Shown here: positions 52,356 to 61,573 of the stretch, piece after piece
Layout of the letters: each line of letters begins with the position of its first letter
How positions within the stretch are numbered: position 1 is the first letter of the stretch
Source: an uncultured Bacteroidales bacterium
GTDB taxonomy: Bacteria; Bacteroidota; Bacteroidia; Bacteroidales; P3
Assembly: GCA_900316515.1 (NCBI GenBank)
Contig: ONDE01000002.1
Location: 1-64,000, forward strand
Reading direction: 5' to 3'
DNA: 64,000 nucleotides
Notes under the pieces: model-generated
The model's database searches: none
The model's input: the letters and a program-made list of their open reading frames with translations, nothing else
Told to the model about the DNA's origin: nothing
Made by a program: the position numbers and the translations under genes

Positions 52356-52407
52356 GAGCACCCTTATAGGGCGTATTCGTGGTAATTCTTGTTATAATAA
52401 GAACAAG

Positions 52408-53211
52408 TCAGCTTTTATAGTAGCTTCGCAGGATGCCGACCATCTGGTTGCCCGTGAGTACGCGTTTGATGACGGTGGAGAGCCACTGCTCGAGGTTGGC
52501 CACGACGTTGCGCAGCGGCGGGCGCTGCTTTTCGACGAGTTTCACTATGCGGCGGGCCAGCACCTCAGGCTGTAGGCCGCCATTCTCCTCTTTCTCTATG
52601 ATGGCGAGGCTACGCTTGAAGATGGGGCCGTAGTCGGGGTCGTCCATGGTGGCCTGGCTGTTCTTGCGGCTGCCAGTGAAGCCCGTGGCGAAGTCGCCCG
52701 GCTCTACCATGCAGACGCGGATGCCGAAGCCCGTGACCTCGGCGGCAAGGGCCTCGGTGAAGCCCTCGATGGCGAACTTGGAGGCTGAGTAGAAGCCTTG
52801 GTAGGGCAAGCCCATGACACCTCCGATGGAGCTGAGGTTGATAATCTTTCCACAGCGTTGCTTACGCATGTAGGGCAGCACAGCCTGGCACATGTTGACG
52901 CAGCCCATGAAGTTGGTGCCCATCTGGAGGTCTATCTCCTCCTCGGTGGCCAGCTCCAGCGCTCCGCCGATGCCCATACCAGCGTTGTTGACGAGGACGT
53001 CTACCCTACCCTGCTCGGTGACAATCTGCGCCACCACGGCGGCTATCTGCTCGCGGTTGCGTACGTCGCACTGGCGGTATTTTATCGTTGTGTCCTGCAT
53101 CGCGCGGCGGCAGAGGCCGTAGACGATGTGTCCTTTCTGTGAAAGCATTTCGGCTGTTGCCTTGCCGAAACCCGACGAGGCGCCGGTGATGATGATTACC
53201 TGTTGCTCCAT
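52408..53211 (-). CDS. short-chain dehydrogenase/reductase
   Basis: 267 residues. NAD(P) motif TGASSGFGKATAEML, NNAGMGIGG, and the catalytic YSASK with Ser about 13 residues earlier. Promoter TATCTTTG (53231-53238, minus). It could be the 3-ketosphinganine reductase expected near spt, but SDR sequence alone cannot show that. Confidence 0.9.
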   Translation of the reverse strand: MEQQVIIITGASSGFGKATAEMLSQKGHIVYGLCRRAMQDTTIKYRQCDVRNREQIAAVVAQIVTEQGRVDVLVNNAGMGIGGALELATEEEIDLQMGTNFMGCVNMCQAVLPYMRKQRCGKIINLSSIGGVMGLPYQGFYSASKFAIEGFTEALAAEVTGFGIRVCMVEPGDFATGFTGSRKNSQATMDDPDYGPIFKRSLAIIEKEENGGLQPEVLARRIVKLVEKQRPPLRNVVANLEQWLSTVIKRVLTGNQMVGILRSYYKS

Positions 53212-53239
53212 TGTTAGCTCAAATTTTTTGCAAAGATAC

Positions 53240-53345
53240 GAAGATTTATCAAAATAACTCGTTCTTTCGAGTAATTCGCTTATAATTCTGTTTTGTATAC
53301 CTTTCGAATCAATTCGAAAAAATTCGCCGTTTTAAAATTACAGTC
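53240..53345. repeat. family A-related degenerate repeat before the DUF4175 gene
   Basis: Words TTCGAGTAATTCGC, TTATAATTC, and AAAATTCGCCGTTTTAAAAT occur in array order, but the middle is different. Probably an old copy. Confidence 0.55.
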
Positions 53346-53393
53346 GGCGTATATGAGATTTTATTCGTATTTTTGCAGTTTGTTTTCACAACG

Positions 53394-56300
53394 ATGAAAC
53401 AGCAGCACGACATACTACAGGCGCTCGACGCATTCATTAGGAAGTACTATAAGAACCTCCTGATTAAAGGCGCGTTGTATGCTGTGGGCATAGTGTTCAC
53501 GCTATACCTTGCTGCCGTGTTGTTGGAACATTTTGGCTGGTTGCCGCAGATGGCAAGGGGCATCATTTTCTGGGTAGGCATAGCCGCTGTGGCAGCTGTG
53601 CTGGCGTGGTTTGTGGTGCGTCCGCTGCTGAAAATGCACGGCCTCGGCAAGCGTATCTCGCACAACGAGGCTGCACGCATTATAGGAAAGCATTTCCCGG
53701 AGGTGAGCGACAAGCTGCTCAACCTCTTGCAGCTGATGGAATCGGATAGCGGAGGACAGATGGCGGAGAACGATCTGCTGCTTGCCGCCGTTGAGCAGAA
53801 GACGGCGCAGCTGCGGCCCGTGCCGTTCCTCAACGCCATAGACCTCAAGGGCAACCGCCGCTACCTGAAATATGCTTTGCCGCCGCTGCTGCTCTTGCTG
53901 GTGCTGCTGCTGGTGTCGCCTCGGACGGTGACCGAGCCGTCGAAACGCCTGGTGAACTACAACACCGTCTACGAGCGTCCGGCTCCGTTCCGTTTCGAGA
54001 TTATGCAGCAGGACCTCTCGGTGTGGCCTGGCCACGACTTCCAACTCGACGTCAAGGTGGACGGCGAGGCATTGCCCAACGAAGCGTTCATCAACGTCGA
54101 GGGGCGCCGCTTCAAGATGACCAAGGTCTCCCCTACCCTCTTCCAGTATACCTTCAAGCAGGTGAACCGCACGCAGGAGTTCTCGCTCGAGGCCGCCGGC
54201 GTGGTCGATGCAGGCCATGTGCTGCGCATGCTGCCCAACCCGCAGGTGGTGTCGTTCCGCATGGTGTTGGCTTACCCGCCCTACACGGGCCGCAAGAGCG
54301 AGACGCTGGTGGACATTGGCGATGCTGCGGTGCCCGAAGGCACTGTGGTGCGCTGGCTTTTCCAGACACGCGATGCCGACACGCTGCATTTCGAAGAGAC
54401 GAGCGGTGCGTGGAAAGCGGAGGGCGCTGTGGACGACAACGGACGCGTGGAGGTGAGCCGCCGCGTGATGCAGAACATGGAGTATGCGTTCTGCGTCAGC
54501 AATATTCATCACTCATCATTCATCATTCATCATTCTTCCGACACGCTGCGGTTTGCCCTGTCGGCCATTGCCGACGCGTTGCCTATGATCGCTGTCGAGG
54601 AGGTTGTCGACTCGCTGCACCCCGACCGACGTCTGTTCCGTGGGCGCATAAAGGACGATTACGGCTTTTCTAAGCTCGTTTTCATACACAAGACCACCAA
54701 TGCTGCCGACACGGCGAGAAAGGCCGTCAGCGAGGCCGAAATTGCCCTTGGCAGCGAGACTAGCCAGGAGTTCTACTTCTCGTTCAACACCGCCGAGCTA
54801 ACTCTCGCGCCCGGCGACGAGCTGAGCTACTGGTTCGAGGTGTCGGACAACGACGCCATACACGGCCCCAAGACGGCGCGCTCGCAGGTGTTCGAGATAA
54901 AGATTCCCACCGCCGAGGAACTGGACCAGATGCTCGAACAAAGCAGCACCGAGGTACGCCAGAGTGCCGACGCACAGATGAGCGAACTGCAGAAGCTGCA
55001 GGAGGAGATAAACGAGATGATGCGGCGCCTGGTGGACAAGAAGGAGCTGAACTGGCAGGACAAGAAGGACCTGGAGCAGATTGCCGAGAAGCAGAAGCAG
55101 GTGAAGGCCATGATGCAGCAGATGCAGCAACAGATTCAGGAGAACAACCGTCTGGAACAGAAATACCGCGAGCAGAGTGAACAGTTGATGGAGAAGCAGC
55201 GCGAGCTTGACCGTCTGATGAACGAGGTGATGGACGAGAAGATGAAGGAGACGATGGCCGAGATAGACCGCCTGATGAAGGAAATGGACAAGCAGAAGGT
55301 GCAGCAAGAACTGGAAAAGATAAAGCTCGACAACGCTGAACTGGAACGGCAGCTCGACCAGAACATCGAGCTTATGAAACGCCTCGAGATAGAGAAGAAG
55401 GTGGAGCAGACGATACAGAAGATGGACCGTCTGGCCGAGGAGCAACGCGACCTGGGAACGCAGACGTCCTCGTCTGCCAAGAAAGACAAGGAAGAACTGC
55501 AGCAGAAGCAGCAGGAACTCAACGACCGTTTCCAGCAGCTCAAGCAGGATATAGACCAGATAAAGCAAGACTACAAAGACCTTGACCCCAGCACCGATTT
55601 CAAGGTGCCCGAGGAGCTTGAAAAGCAGGTGGAGCAGCACCAGAAAGAAGCACAGCAGAGCCTGCAGAAAGGCAAGAACAAAGATGCCGGCAAGCAGCAG
55701 CAGCAGGCCGCCGACGATATGGAGAAACTCAGCGAGGCACTGGCCGAAGCGCAGGTCGATGCCGAGCAACAGGACCTCGCCGAGGATGCCGAGCAGGTGC
55801 GCCAACTGCTGAAGAACCTTGTGCAGCTCTCGTTCAACCAGGAGGAACTTATCTCCGACCTCAACGCCATTTATATACAAGACCCGAAGTACCAGACTAT
55901 TATCACACGTCAGAACCGTGTGAAGGACGACTTCCGCAATGTCGAGGATTCGCTGCGCTCTATGGCGCGACGCCAGCTGCAAGTGGCGTCGGCAATAACC
56001 AAGGAGTTGGGCTCTGTGAACAGCAACATAAGCCAGTCGCTGTCTGGCTTGCTCGACATGAACCAGAGTTTCTACGGCACATACAGGAATACCAATGCAG
56101 CACGCCCGATGCAGTATAGCATGACATCGCTCAACAATCTGGCCCTGGTGCTTGCCGAGAGTCTCGACCAGATGCAGAACCAGATGCGGCAGAACAGCCA
56201 GAAGAAGAAAAACGGACAGTGTAAGAACCCGGGCAAGAGCAACAGCCAGTGCAGCAACCCTGGCAAGGGCAAGCCCTCGCCCAAGTCGATGCGCCAGATG

Positions 56301-56831
56301 CAGGAGGAACTCAACAAGCAGATGGAAGCCCTGAAAAAACAGCTCGACAAGCAGGGCAACAAGGAAGGCGGCCGTCACAAGATAGGGCAGGGGCAGCAGA
56401 TGAGCGAGGAGTTCGCCCGCATGGCCGCACAGCAGGAGATGATACGCCGTATGATGCAGGAATATGGTCAGGAGATGAAAGAGGGCGATGCCGGCAATCG
56501 CAAGCTGGCAAAGGAAATCGAACAGATGATGCGCCAGATGGAACAGACCGAGACAGACCTTGTGAACCGAACCATCACACAGCAGACTATCCAACGTCAG
56601 CAACAGATTATGACGCGCCTCCTCCAGCACGAAAAGGCCGAGATGCAGCGCGAGAAGGAAGAGCGTCGCGAGAGTCATGAAGCCGGTGACCTCTATAGCC
56701 AACCGTCGCCCGCCGAGCTTGAGAAATACAACAAGCAGCTCAAGCCAGCCACCGACCAGTTGCACACTGTGCCGCCAACACTTCAGCCATACTACCGCGA
56801 GAAGGTCAACGACTATTTCTATCGCAACTGA
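53394..56831 (+). CDS. DUF4175 membrane protein with very long coiled coil
   Basis: 1145 residues from the ATG at 53394. Three membrane segments in the first 185 residues (two near 22-75, one near 165-180), a beta-rich periplasmic-type region, then about 500 residues of Gln/Glu/Lys-rich coiled coil (about 510-1000), ending in KVNDYFYRN. Family DUF4175. Promoter TATTTTTG at 53368-53375. A short-word repeat (54501-54537) encodes NIHHSSFIIHHSS in frame. Function unknown. Confidence 0.88.
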   Translation: MKQQHDILQALDAFIRKYYKNLLIKGALYAVGIVFTLYLAAVLLEHFGWLPQMARGIIFWVGIAAVAAVLAWFVVRPLLKMHGLGKRISHNEAARIIGKHFPEVSDKLLNLLQLMESDSGGQMAENDLLLAAVEQKTAQLRPVPFLNAIDLKGNRRYLKYALPPLLLLLVLLLVSPRTVTEPSKRLVNYNTVYERPAPFRFEIMQQDLSVWPGHDFQLDVKVDGEALPNEAFINVEGRRFKMTKVSPTLFQYTFKQVNRTQEFSLEAAGVVDAGHVLRMLPNPQVVSFRMVLAYPPYTGRKSETLVDIGDAAVPEGTVVRWLFQTRDADTLHFEETSGAWKAEGAVDDNGRVEVSRRVMQNMEYAFCVSNIHHSSFIIHHSSDTLRFALSAIADALPMIAVEEVVDSLHPDRRLFRGRIKDDYGFSKLVFIHKTTNAADTARKAVSEAEIALGSETSQEFYFSFNTAELTLAPGDELSYWFEVSDNDAIHGPKTARSQVFEIKIPTAEELDQMLEQSSTEVRQSADAQMSELQKLQEEINEMMRRLVDKKELNWQDKKDLEQIAEKQKQVKAMMQQMQQQIQENNRLEQKYREQSEQLMEKQRELDRLMNEVMDEKMKETMAEIDRLMKEMDKQKVQQELEKIKLDNAELERQLDQNIELMKRLEIEKKVEQTIQKMDRLAEEQRDLGTQTSSSAKKDKEELQQKQQELNDRFQQLKQDIDQIKQDYKDLDPSTDFKVPEELEKQVEQHQKEAQQSLQKGKNKDAGKQQQQAADDMEKLSEALAEAQVDAEQQDLAEDAEQVRQLLKNLVQLSFNQEELISDLNAIYIQDPKYQTIITRQNRVKDDFRNVEDSLRSMARRQLQVASAITKELGSVNSNISQSLSGLLDMNQSFYGTYRNTNAARPMQYSMTSLNNLALVLAESLDQMQNQMRQNSQKKKNGQCKNPGKSNSQCSNPGKGKPSPKSMRQMQEELNKQMEALKKQLDKQGNKEGGRHKIGQGQQMSEEFARMAAQQEMIRRMMQEYGQEMKEGDAGNRKLAKEIEQMMRQMEQTETDLVNRTITQQTIQRQQQIMTRLLQHEKAEMQREKEERRESHEAGDLYSQPSPAELEKYNKQLKPATDQLHTVPPTLQPYYREKVNDYFYRN
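54501..54537. repeat. in-frame short-word repeat (ATTCATC units) in the DUF4175 gene
   Basis: ATTCATCACTCATCATTCAT then CATTCATCATTC; encodes IHHSSFIIHHSS. Near-periodic 10-bp words, similar in style to CATTCCTCATTCCTC in the TonB receptor gene. Confidence 0.7.
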
Positions 56832-56873
56832 CCATTTTTCTTATATTTTTTAATAAATATTAAATAAAAGTTG

Positions 56874-56881
56874 TATCTTTG
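56874..56881 (+). promoter_or_regulatory. promoter -7 element TATCTTTG for 56906-57361
   Basis: TAnnTTTG consensus 25 bp before the ATG at 56906. Confidence 0.6.
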
Positions 56882-56905
56882 CAGTTGTCAAAGATTACAA
56901 CAGCG

Positions 56906-57361
56906 ATGACTGAAACCTTTGTTATACAGTCCGATATTGCCAATATGCCCCTCGTGGAGGAGCGTCTATTCCATTTTTGTCACGAATGTAATGTGGGCAA
57001 CTATTATTCGGCTGTGTCGGTTGCTGTGATGCAGGCTGTGGAGAATGCCATCGTGCATGGCAACGGCTCCGACAGCGATAAGCAAGTCTCCGTCACCTTT
57101 GGCACTTGTCGTGGCGGTATCTTCGCCGAAGTGGCAGACCAAGGCAATGGATTCGACTTCTCACGTTTTGGTCAGCTGCCTTCGGACGAACAAACCGCTG
57201 GTGAGGGAATCTTCATCATGAAATCGCTCGCCGACCGCATGACGTTCTCCGACGGCGGTCGGATGGTGAGGCTCGAGTTCGAGGTCAGCGGTATCGACCC
57301 TGCCGACGCCCTTGAGCGTATCGCCATCCTTCAGGAGCGTTTTGCTACTGTTGCGGCATGA
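56906..57361 (+). CDS. RsbW/SpoIIAB-type serine kinase-like ATP-binding protein
   Basis: 151 residues from MTETFVIQSDIANM. HATPase motifs: N-box VMQAVENAIVHGN, G1 VADQGNGFDF, and GEGIFIMKSLAD. Such proteins are anti-sigma-factor or switch kinases; no anti-anti-sigma (STAS) partner is adjacent. Confidence 0.85.
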   Translation: MTETFVIQSDIANMPLVEERLFHFCHECNVGNYYSAVSVAVMQAVENAIVHGNGSDSDKQVSVTFGTCRGGIFAEVADQGNGFDFSRFGQLPSDEQTAGEGIFIMKSLADRMTFSDGGRMVRLEFEVSGIDPADALERIAILQERFATVAA

Positions 57362-57495
57362 TTCCATTCCTCTTTTTACGTTCCGTGGGTAGTATAACTG
57401 TTCCTCCTTGCAACAAATTCGGCACGCATTTTGAGGAAAAACAACACATATTTCTCACGCATATTTTTGATAATCAGTAAAATATAGCATATACT

Positions 57496-57939
57496 ATGGC
57501 AATCCGCTTTTCTTGTCAAACTGTGAATTTTGAACTGCCTGAGGCCGAAAAAGTCAAGCGTTGGGTTTCAGAGGTTGTCGTTCGCCGTGGAAAGCAGGTT
57601 GGCAACATCAATTATCTTTTTTGCGACGACGAATATCTCCTTGGTGTCAACCAACAGTATCTTGACCACGACACTTATACCGACATTATCACTTTCGACT
57701 ATGTTGCCGGTGGACTTATGTCGGGCGATATAATGATTAGCATCGATAGGGTGGGGGAGAACGCAGTCAAGTTCGCAGTGCCATTTGAACACGAACTTCA
57801 CCGTGTCATCATCCACGGCGTGCTGCACCTCCTGGGACAGGGCGACAAGAGCGACTCCGAAGCTGCCGAGATGCGTCGTCAGGAGGAAGAGGCGCTTTCG
57901 TTGTGGAACGATATGTTTCACGTGCAACATGAAGGCTAA
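57496..57939 (+). CDS. ybeY: endoribonuclease YbeY
   Basis: 147 residues. Core motif HELHRVIIHGVLHLLGQGDKSD. The usual third His (GxxH) is replaced by the GQGD form, which I believe is common in Bacteroidota. YbeY matures rRNA 3' ends and takes part in ribosome quality control. Close to mnmG (12 bp). The near-parS motif overlaps its 3' end. Confidence 0.93.
   Translation: MAIRFSCQTVNFELPEAEKVKRWVSEVVVRRGKQVGNINYLFCDDEYLLGVNQQYLDHDTYTDIITFDYVAGGLMSGDIMISIDRVGENAVKFAVPFEHELHRVIIHGVLHLLGQGDKSDSEAAEMRRQEEEALSLWNDMFHVQHEG
57914..57929. other. near-match parS inside ybeY
   Basis: TGTTTCACGTGCAACA differs from the perfect parS at 45242 by one base (position 12). It encodes MFHVQH, so it could be chance. 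Confidence 0.4.
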
Positions 57940-57951
57940 ATAACATAAACT

Positions 57952-59817
57952 ATGCAATTTGAGCCTTACGACATAGTGGTTGTGGGTGCCGGTCACGCCG
58001 GTGCTGAGGCGGCGGCAGCAGCAGCCCGTCTGGGTTGTCGTGTGCTGTTGGTCACTCAGATGCTTGATACAATTTGTCAGATGTCGTGCAACCCAGCCAT
58101 GGGCGGCGTGGCAAAAGGACAGATTGTCCGCGAGATTGACGCCCTAGGCGGCTGGAGCGGCATTGTCACCGACCGCTCAGCTATCCAGTTCCGTATGCTC
58201 AACCAGTCGAAGGGCCCGGCCATGTGGAGCCCTCGCGCACAATGCGACCGCATGCTCTTCTCGCTCAACTGGCGTCAGGTACTTGAGAGTATCCCAAACC
58301 TCGCCCTCTGGCAAGACGAGGTCACGGCGCTTACGGTCGACGGTAATGCCGTCAGTGGTGTGGTCACACGTATGGGTCACACTGTCCCTGCACGTGCCGT
58401 GGTGCTTACTAACGGCACATTTCTAAACGGTACTATCTATATCGGTACTGAATCGTGGCGAGGAGGTAGGGTGGGGGAGGCTCCGGCTATCGGACTCTCT
58501 GACCAACTGCGCGACCTTGGCTTCGAGGTGCAACGACTCAAGACAGGTACCCCTGTACGTGTCGACGGGCGCACCATCGATTTTTCTAAGCTCACGGAGC
58601 AGCCTGGCGACGAACAGCCAGCCAAGTTTTCTTTCTCAGACACCAAGCCTTTGAGTAGCCAGAGGTCATGTTATCTGGCTAATACAAACCTTCATACACA
58701 CGACATCTTGCGTACGGGTTTCGCCCAGTCGCCTATGTTCACAGGCCGCATCCAAGGACGTGGACCGCGCTACTGCCCATCTATAGAGGACAAGATCGAC
58801 CGCTTCGCCGACAAGGACCACCATCAGCTCTTCGTAGAGCCCGAAGGATGGCATTCACAGTCATGGTATCTCAACGGCTTCTCCTCCTCGCTTCCCATCA
58901 AAGTGCAGCTCGCAGCACTACATAGTATCAGTGGTTTCGAACATGCACGCATCTTCAAGCCGGGCTATGCCATCGAATATGACTACTTTCCTCCCACCCA
59001 GCTGGGCTATACCCTTGAGACCAAGATAGTAGAGAACCTATATTTTGCAGGTCAGATAAATGGCACCACAGGTTATGAGGAGGCAGCATGTCAAGGTCTA
59101 ATGGCTGGCGTCAATGCAGCCCTCAAGTTACAGGGGCGTGCCCCCTTTGTGTTGGGACGCACCCAGGCATATATCGGTGTCCTCATCGACGACCTTGTCA
59201 CTAAGGGTGTCGACGAGCCATACCGTATGTTCACCTCGCGTGCCGAATATCGCATCCTGCTCCGTCAGGATAATGCCGACCAACGCCTCACACCTCTGGC
59301 GCACGCCATAGGTCTGGCCGACGACGACCGCATGCATTGTCTGGAAGAAAAACAGCATCAGATTGCGAACCTAACATCCATAGTCCAAGCAACATCAGTC
59401 TCTCCTACCGATGCAAACGAGTGGCTCGAAGCCCATAACTCGGCTCTTCTGAGCCAAAGGGTCCGTTTAGACGCCCTTCTGCTTCGTCCCGAGCTTGGTC
59501 TAAGAGAGTTAGCCGTTCTCTCGCCAGTGGTTGTAGATGCCGTCGCGGCGGTGTCCGACGAGGTGCTGCAAGAGGTGGAGACCTCAATCAAATACCAACG
59601 TTATATCGAGAAGGAGCAGGAGGTGGCGTCACGTATCCTCAAGTTCGAGGACATCCCTCTGCCGGCAGGATACGACTATTTCCAGCTGTCGGCCCTCAGC
59701 TACGAGTGCCGCGAAAAGTTGAATCGCTACCGCCCCGTAACCATCGGCCAGGCATCCCGCATCAGCGGTGTGTCGCCTGCCGATATCTCCGTCCTGCTTC
59801 TCACTTTCGCTCGTTAG
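57952..59817 (+). CDS. mnmG: tRNA uridine 5-carboxymethylaminomethyl modification enzyme MnmG
   Basis: 621 residues. FAD motif VVGAGHAGAEAAAAAARLG, CNPAMGGVAKGQIVREIDA, and the C-terminal helical domain ending in ISGVSPADISVLLL. With MnmE it installs the cmnm5 group on wobble U34. mnmG (gidA) is frequently near the chromosomal origin, which fits the candidate at 48.1 kb. Confidence 0.97.
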   Translation: MQFEPYDIVVVGAGHAGAEAAAAAARLGCRVLLVTQMLDTICQMSCNPAMGGVAKGQIVREIDALGGWSGIVTDRSAIQFRMLNQSKGPAMWSPRAQCDRMLFSLNWRQVLESIPNLALWQDEVTALTVDGNAVSGVVTRMGHTVPARAVVLTNGTFLNGTIYIGTESWRGGRVGEAPAIGLSDQLRDLGFEVQRLKTGTPVRVDGRTIDFSKLTEQPGDEQPAKFSFSDTKPLSSQRSCYLANTNLHTHDILRTGFAQSPMFTGRIQGRGPRYCPSIEDKIDRFADKDHHQLFVEPEGWHSQSWYLNGFSSSLPIKVQLAALHSISGFEHARIFKPGYAIEYDYFPPTQLGYTLETKIVENLYFAGQINGTTGYEEAACQGLMAGVNAALKLQGRAPFVLGRTQAYIGVLIDDLVTKGVDEPYRMFTSRAEYRILLRQDNADQRLTPLAHAIGLADDDRMHCLEEKQHQIANLTSIVQATSVSPTDANEWLEAHNSALLSQRVRLDALLLRPELGLRELAVLSPVVVDAVAAVSDEVLQEVETSIKYQRYIEKEQEVASRILKFEDIPLPAGYDYFQLSALSYECREKLNRYRPVTIGQASRISGVSPADISVLLLTFAR

Positions 59818-59837
59818 CGCCCTCCCCCAATCCACCA

Positions 59838-60196
59838 AATTCGAGTAATCCGCCAACAATCAACCTGCGTAGCATTCGTATAATTCGTAAAATTGCCGTT
59901 AAAAACAATTCGAGTAATTTGCCTAAAAATGACCTGCGTAGCATTCGTATAATTCGTAAAATTCGCCGTTTAGAATAATTCGAGTAATCCGCCAACAATC
60001 AACCTGCGTAGCATTCGCATAATTCGTAAAAATTCGCCGTTTAGAATAATTCGAGTAATCCGCCAACAATCAACCTGCGTAGCATTCGCATAATTCGTAA
60101 AATTCGCCGTTTAGAATAATTCGAGTAATCCGCCAACAATCAACCTGCGTAGCATTCGCATAATTCGTATAATTCGCCGTTAAAAAGTAATTCACC
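59838..60196. repeat. family A repeat array, five units of about 70 bp
   Basis: Each unit: AATTCGAGTAATCCGCCAAC, then AATCAACCTGCGTAGCATTC, then GCATAATTCGTAAAATTCGC and CGTTTAGAAT. CCTGCGT recurs at 59864, 59933, 60003, 60074 and 60144 (69-71 bp apart). The last three units are almost identical, suggesting recent expansion. It is the reverse complement of the array at 19975-20340, but has the same orientation relative to the flanking genes. It lies between mnmG and dus. Confidence 0.88.
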
Positions 60197-60203
60197 GTTA
60201 AAT

Positions 60204-61250
60204 ATGCTGTTCCCGTTCCCTGCAGACAAAGACTTTCTCGTTGGCCTTTCGCCAATGGACGACATCACCGACATGCCGTTCCGGGAGCTGTGCAAGGAGT
60301 TCGGCGCCGACCTGCTCATCACCGAGTTCATAGCCTCCGAGGCGTTGAACCGCGATGCCGAGAAGAGCCTTCGCAAGATGCGCTTCTCCGAGCCACAGCG
60401 TCCGATAGGCATCCAGATCTTCGGTGCCGATGAGGATGAGCTGCTACGTTGCCTCGAGGTCGTGGAGCAAAATGAGCCCGATTTCATCGACATCAACTGG
60501 GGCTGTCCTGTGCGCAAGGTTGCGGGCAAAGGGGCCGGTTCCGGCATCCTCCAGGACATACCTAAAATGCTTAGAATCACCGAAAGTATAGTAAAACGGG
60601 CCACTTTGCCCGTCACGGTGAAGACCAGATTGGCCTATAATAGCGATTCTATGCATGTTACAGACTTTGCGGAAGCGCTCCAGAATACAGGCATTGCTGC
60701 CCTCAGCATCCATGGACGCACTAAAACCCAGATGTATAGCGGCATCGCCGACTGGACAATGATAGGTGAGGTCAAGAACAACCCCAGGATACATATACCC
60801 ATCTTTGGAAATGGAGACATCACCACTGCCGCCCAAGCCCTTGAAAGCAAGAGACGTTACGGGGTCGACGGAATACTAATTGGGCGTGGTGCAATTGGTA
60901 ACCCATGGATTTTCAGGCAGTGCCAACAGTTGTTTCACGGGGAACCTTGCGGAGGTCGAGAGGGGAGTATGCTTGCGTGCTTGCCCGAGACGGAGCAAGA
61001 TGGGCGAAGCCAACAGTATAACGAAGTGCCGGTGGCCGAACGTGTGGATGTCTGTCGACGCCATCTCCGCATGGCCGTCGAGTTCAAAGGTGAGCGCACA
61101 GCCATCTTCGAGATGCGCAAGCACTATGGTTCCTACTTCAAGGGGCTGTACAATTTCAAACCCTATCGTTTGGCACTTGTCAGCACAAATACCCTTGCCG
61201 ATACCGAGCAAGTGTTGGATCAAATCAAAAAGCATTATCTCGACGCTTGA
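60204..61250 (+). CDS. dus: tRNA-dihydrouridine synthase with in-frame repeat insertion
   Basis: 348 residues. TIM barrel with SPMDDITDMPFRELC, the catalytic Cys in NWGCPVRKVAGKGAGS, and IHGRTKTQMYSG. FMN enzyme that reduces uridines in tRNA D loops. Between FHGE and VPVAERVDVCRRHL about 27 extra residues are inserted (starting PCGGREGSMLACLPE); their DNA matches the family B element in the RHS gene. The ATG follows the family A array by 8 bp. Confidence 0.94.
   Translation: MLFPFPADKDFLVGLSPMDDITDMPFRELCKEFGADLLITEFIASEALNRDAEKSLRKMRFSEPQRPIGIQIFGADEDELLRCLEVVEQNEPDFIDINWGCPVRKVAGKGAGSGILQDIPKMLRITESIVKRATLPVTVKTRLAYNSDSMHVTDFAEALQNTGIAALSIHGRTKTQMYSGIADWTMIGEVKNNPRIHIPIFGNGDITTAAQALESKRRYGVDGILIGRGAIGNPWIFRQCQQLFHGEPCGGREGSMLACLPETEQDGRSQQYNEVPVAERVDVCRRHLRMAVEFKGERTAIFEMRKHYGSYFKGLYNFKPYRLALVSTNTLADTEQVLDQIKKHYLDA
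60945..61013 (+). repeat. family B repeat element inside dus (about 69 bp, in frame)
   Basis: Begins CCTTGCGGAGGTCGAG and ends GGGCGAAGCCAA. CTTGC (in TGCTTGCCC) can pair with GCAAG. Same reading frame as the copy at 4818-4889. Confidence 0.75.
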
Positions 61251-61573
61251 GATAATGTAACCAGTCGAAAGCTTGACGTAGGGGTTTTACCTCGGTCTTT
61301 TTTTTCCAGTGCGTAGGCCGACCGTTCGAACGGAATGTTTCGGTAGGCCTTTTGGTTGTCGTGGTAGCGCAGTATGCCCCACAGCCAGAACAGGGCGTAC
61401 AGCAGGTAGAACGGTGCGACGAGCAGCAGTGCCTGTTGCCACAGATGCACTGTCTCATGCCGTATGTCTTGCTCCGTCATCGGCTTTTCGTTGTAGAAGA
61501 TGACTGGGAACAAAGTTATGGCGTGGAACCTCTGTGGGGGAAAGTGCCGGGTGTGTATCATCAGTGGACGCAT
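61235..61573 (-). CDS. small membrane protein with HExxH motif
   Basis: 112 residues. RHETVHLWQQ (HExxH) is followed by a membrane helix (LLLVAPFYLLYALFWLWGIL) and ends AYRNIPFERSAYALE. Similar small proteins occur in Bacteroidales; possibly peptidase M56-like. Function unknown. Its end overlaps the end of dus by 16 bp (convergent). Confidence 0.75.
   Translation of the reverse strand: MRPLMIHTRHFPPQRFHAITLFPVIFYNEKPMTEQDIRHETVHLWQQALLLVAPFYLLYALFWLWGILRYHDNQKAYRNIPFERSAYALEKKDRGKTPTSSFRLVTLSQASR

Noticed and set aside
54798..56765. Long minus-strand frame opposite the DUF4175 coiled coil
   Set aside because: Leu/His-rich shadow of the CAG/CTG-rich coiled-coil codons.
59838..60196. CRISPR array from the regular spacing
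   Set aside because: Units are repeated along their whole 70 bp with no unique spacers, and no cas gene is near.
60929..60944. A third parS-like site (TGTTTCACGGGGAACC)
   Set aside because: Three mismatches from parS and lies within the dus coding sequence at the border of the repeat insertion; treated as chance.
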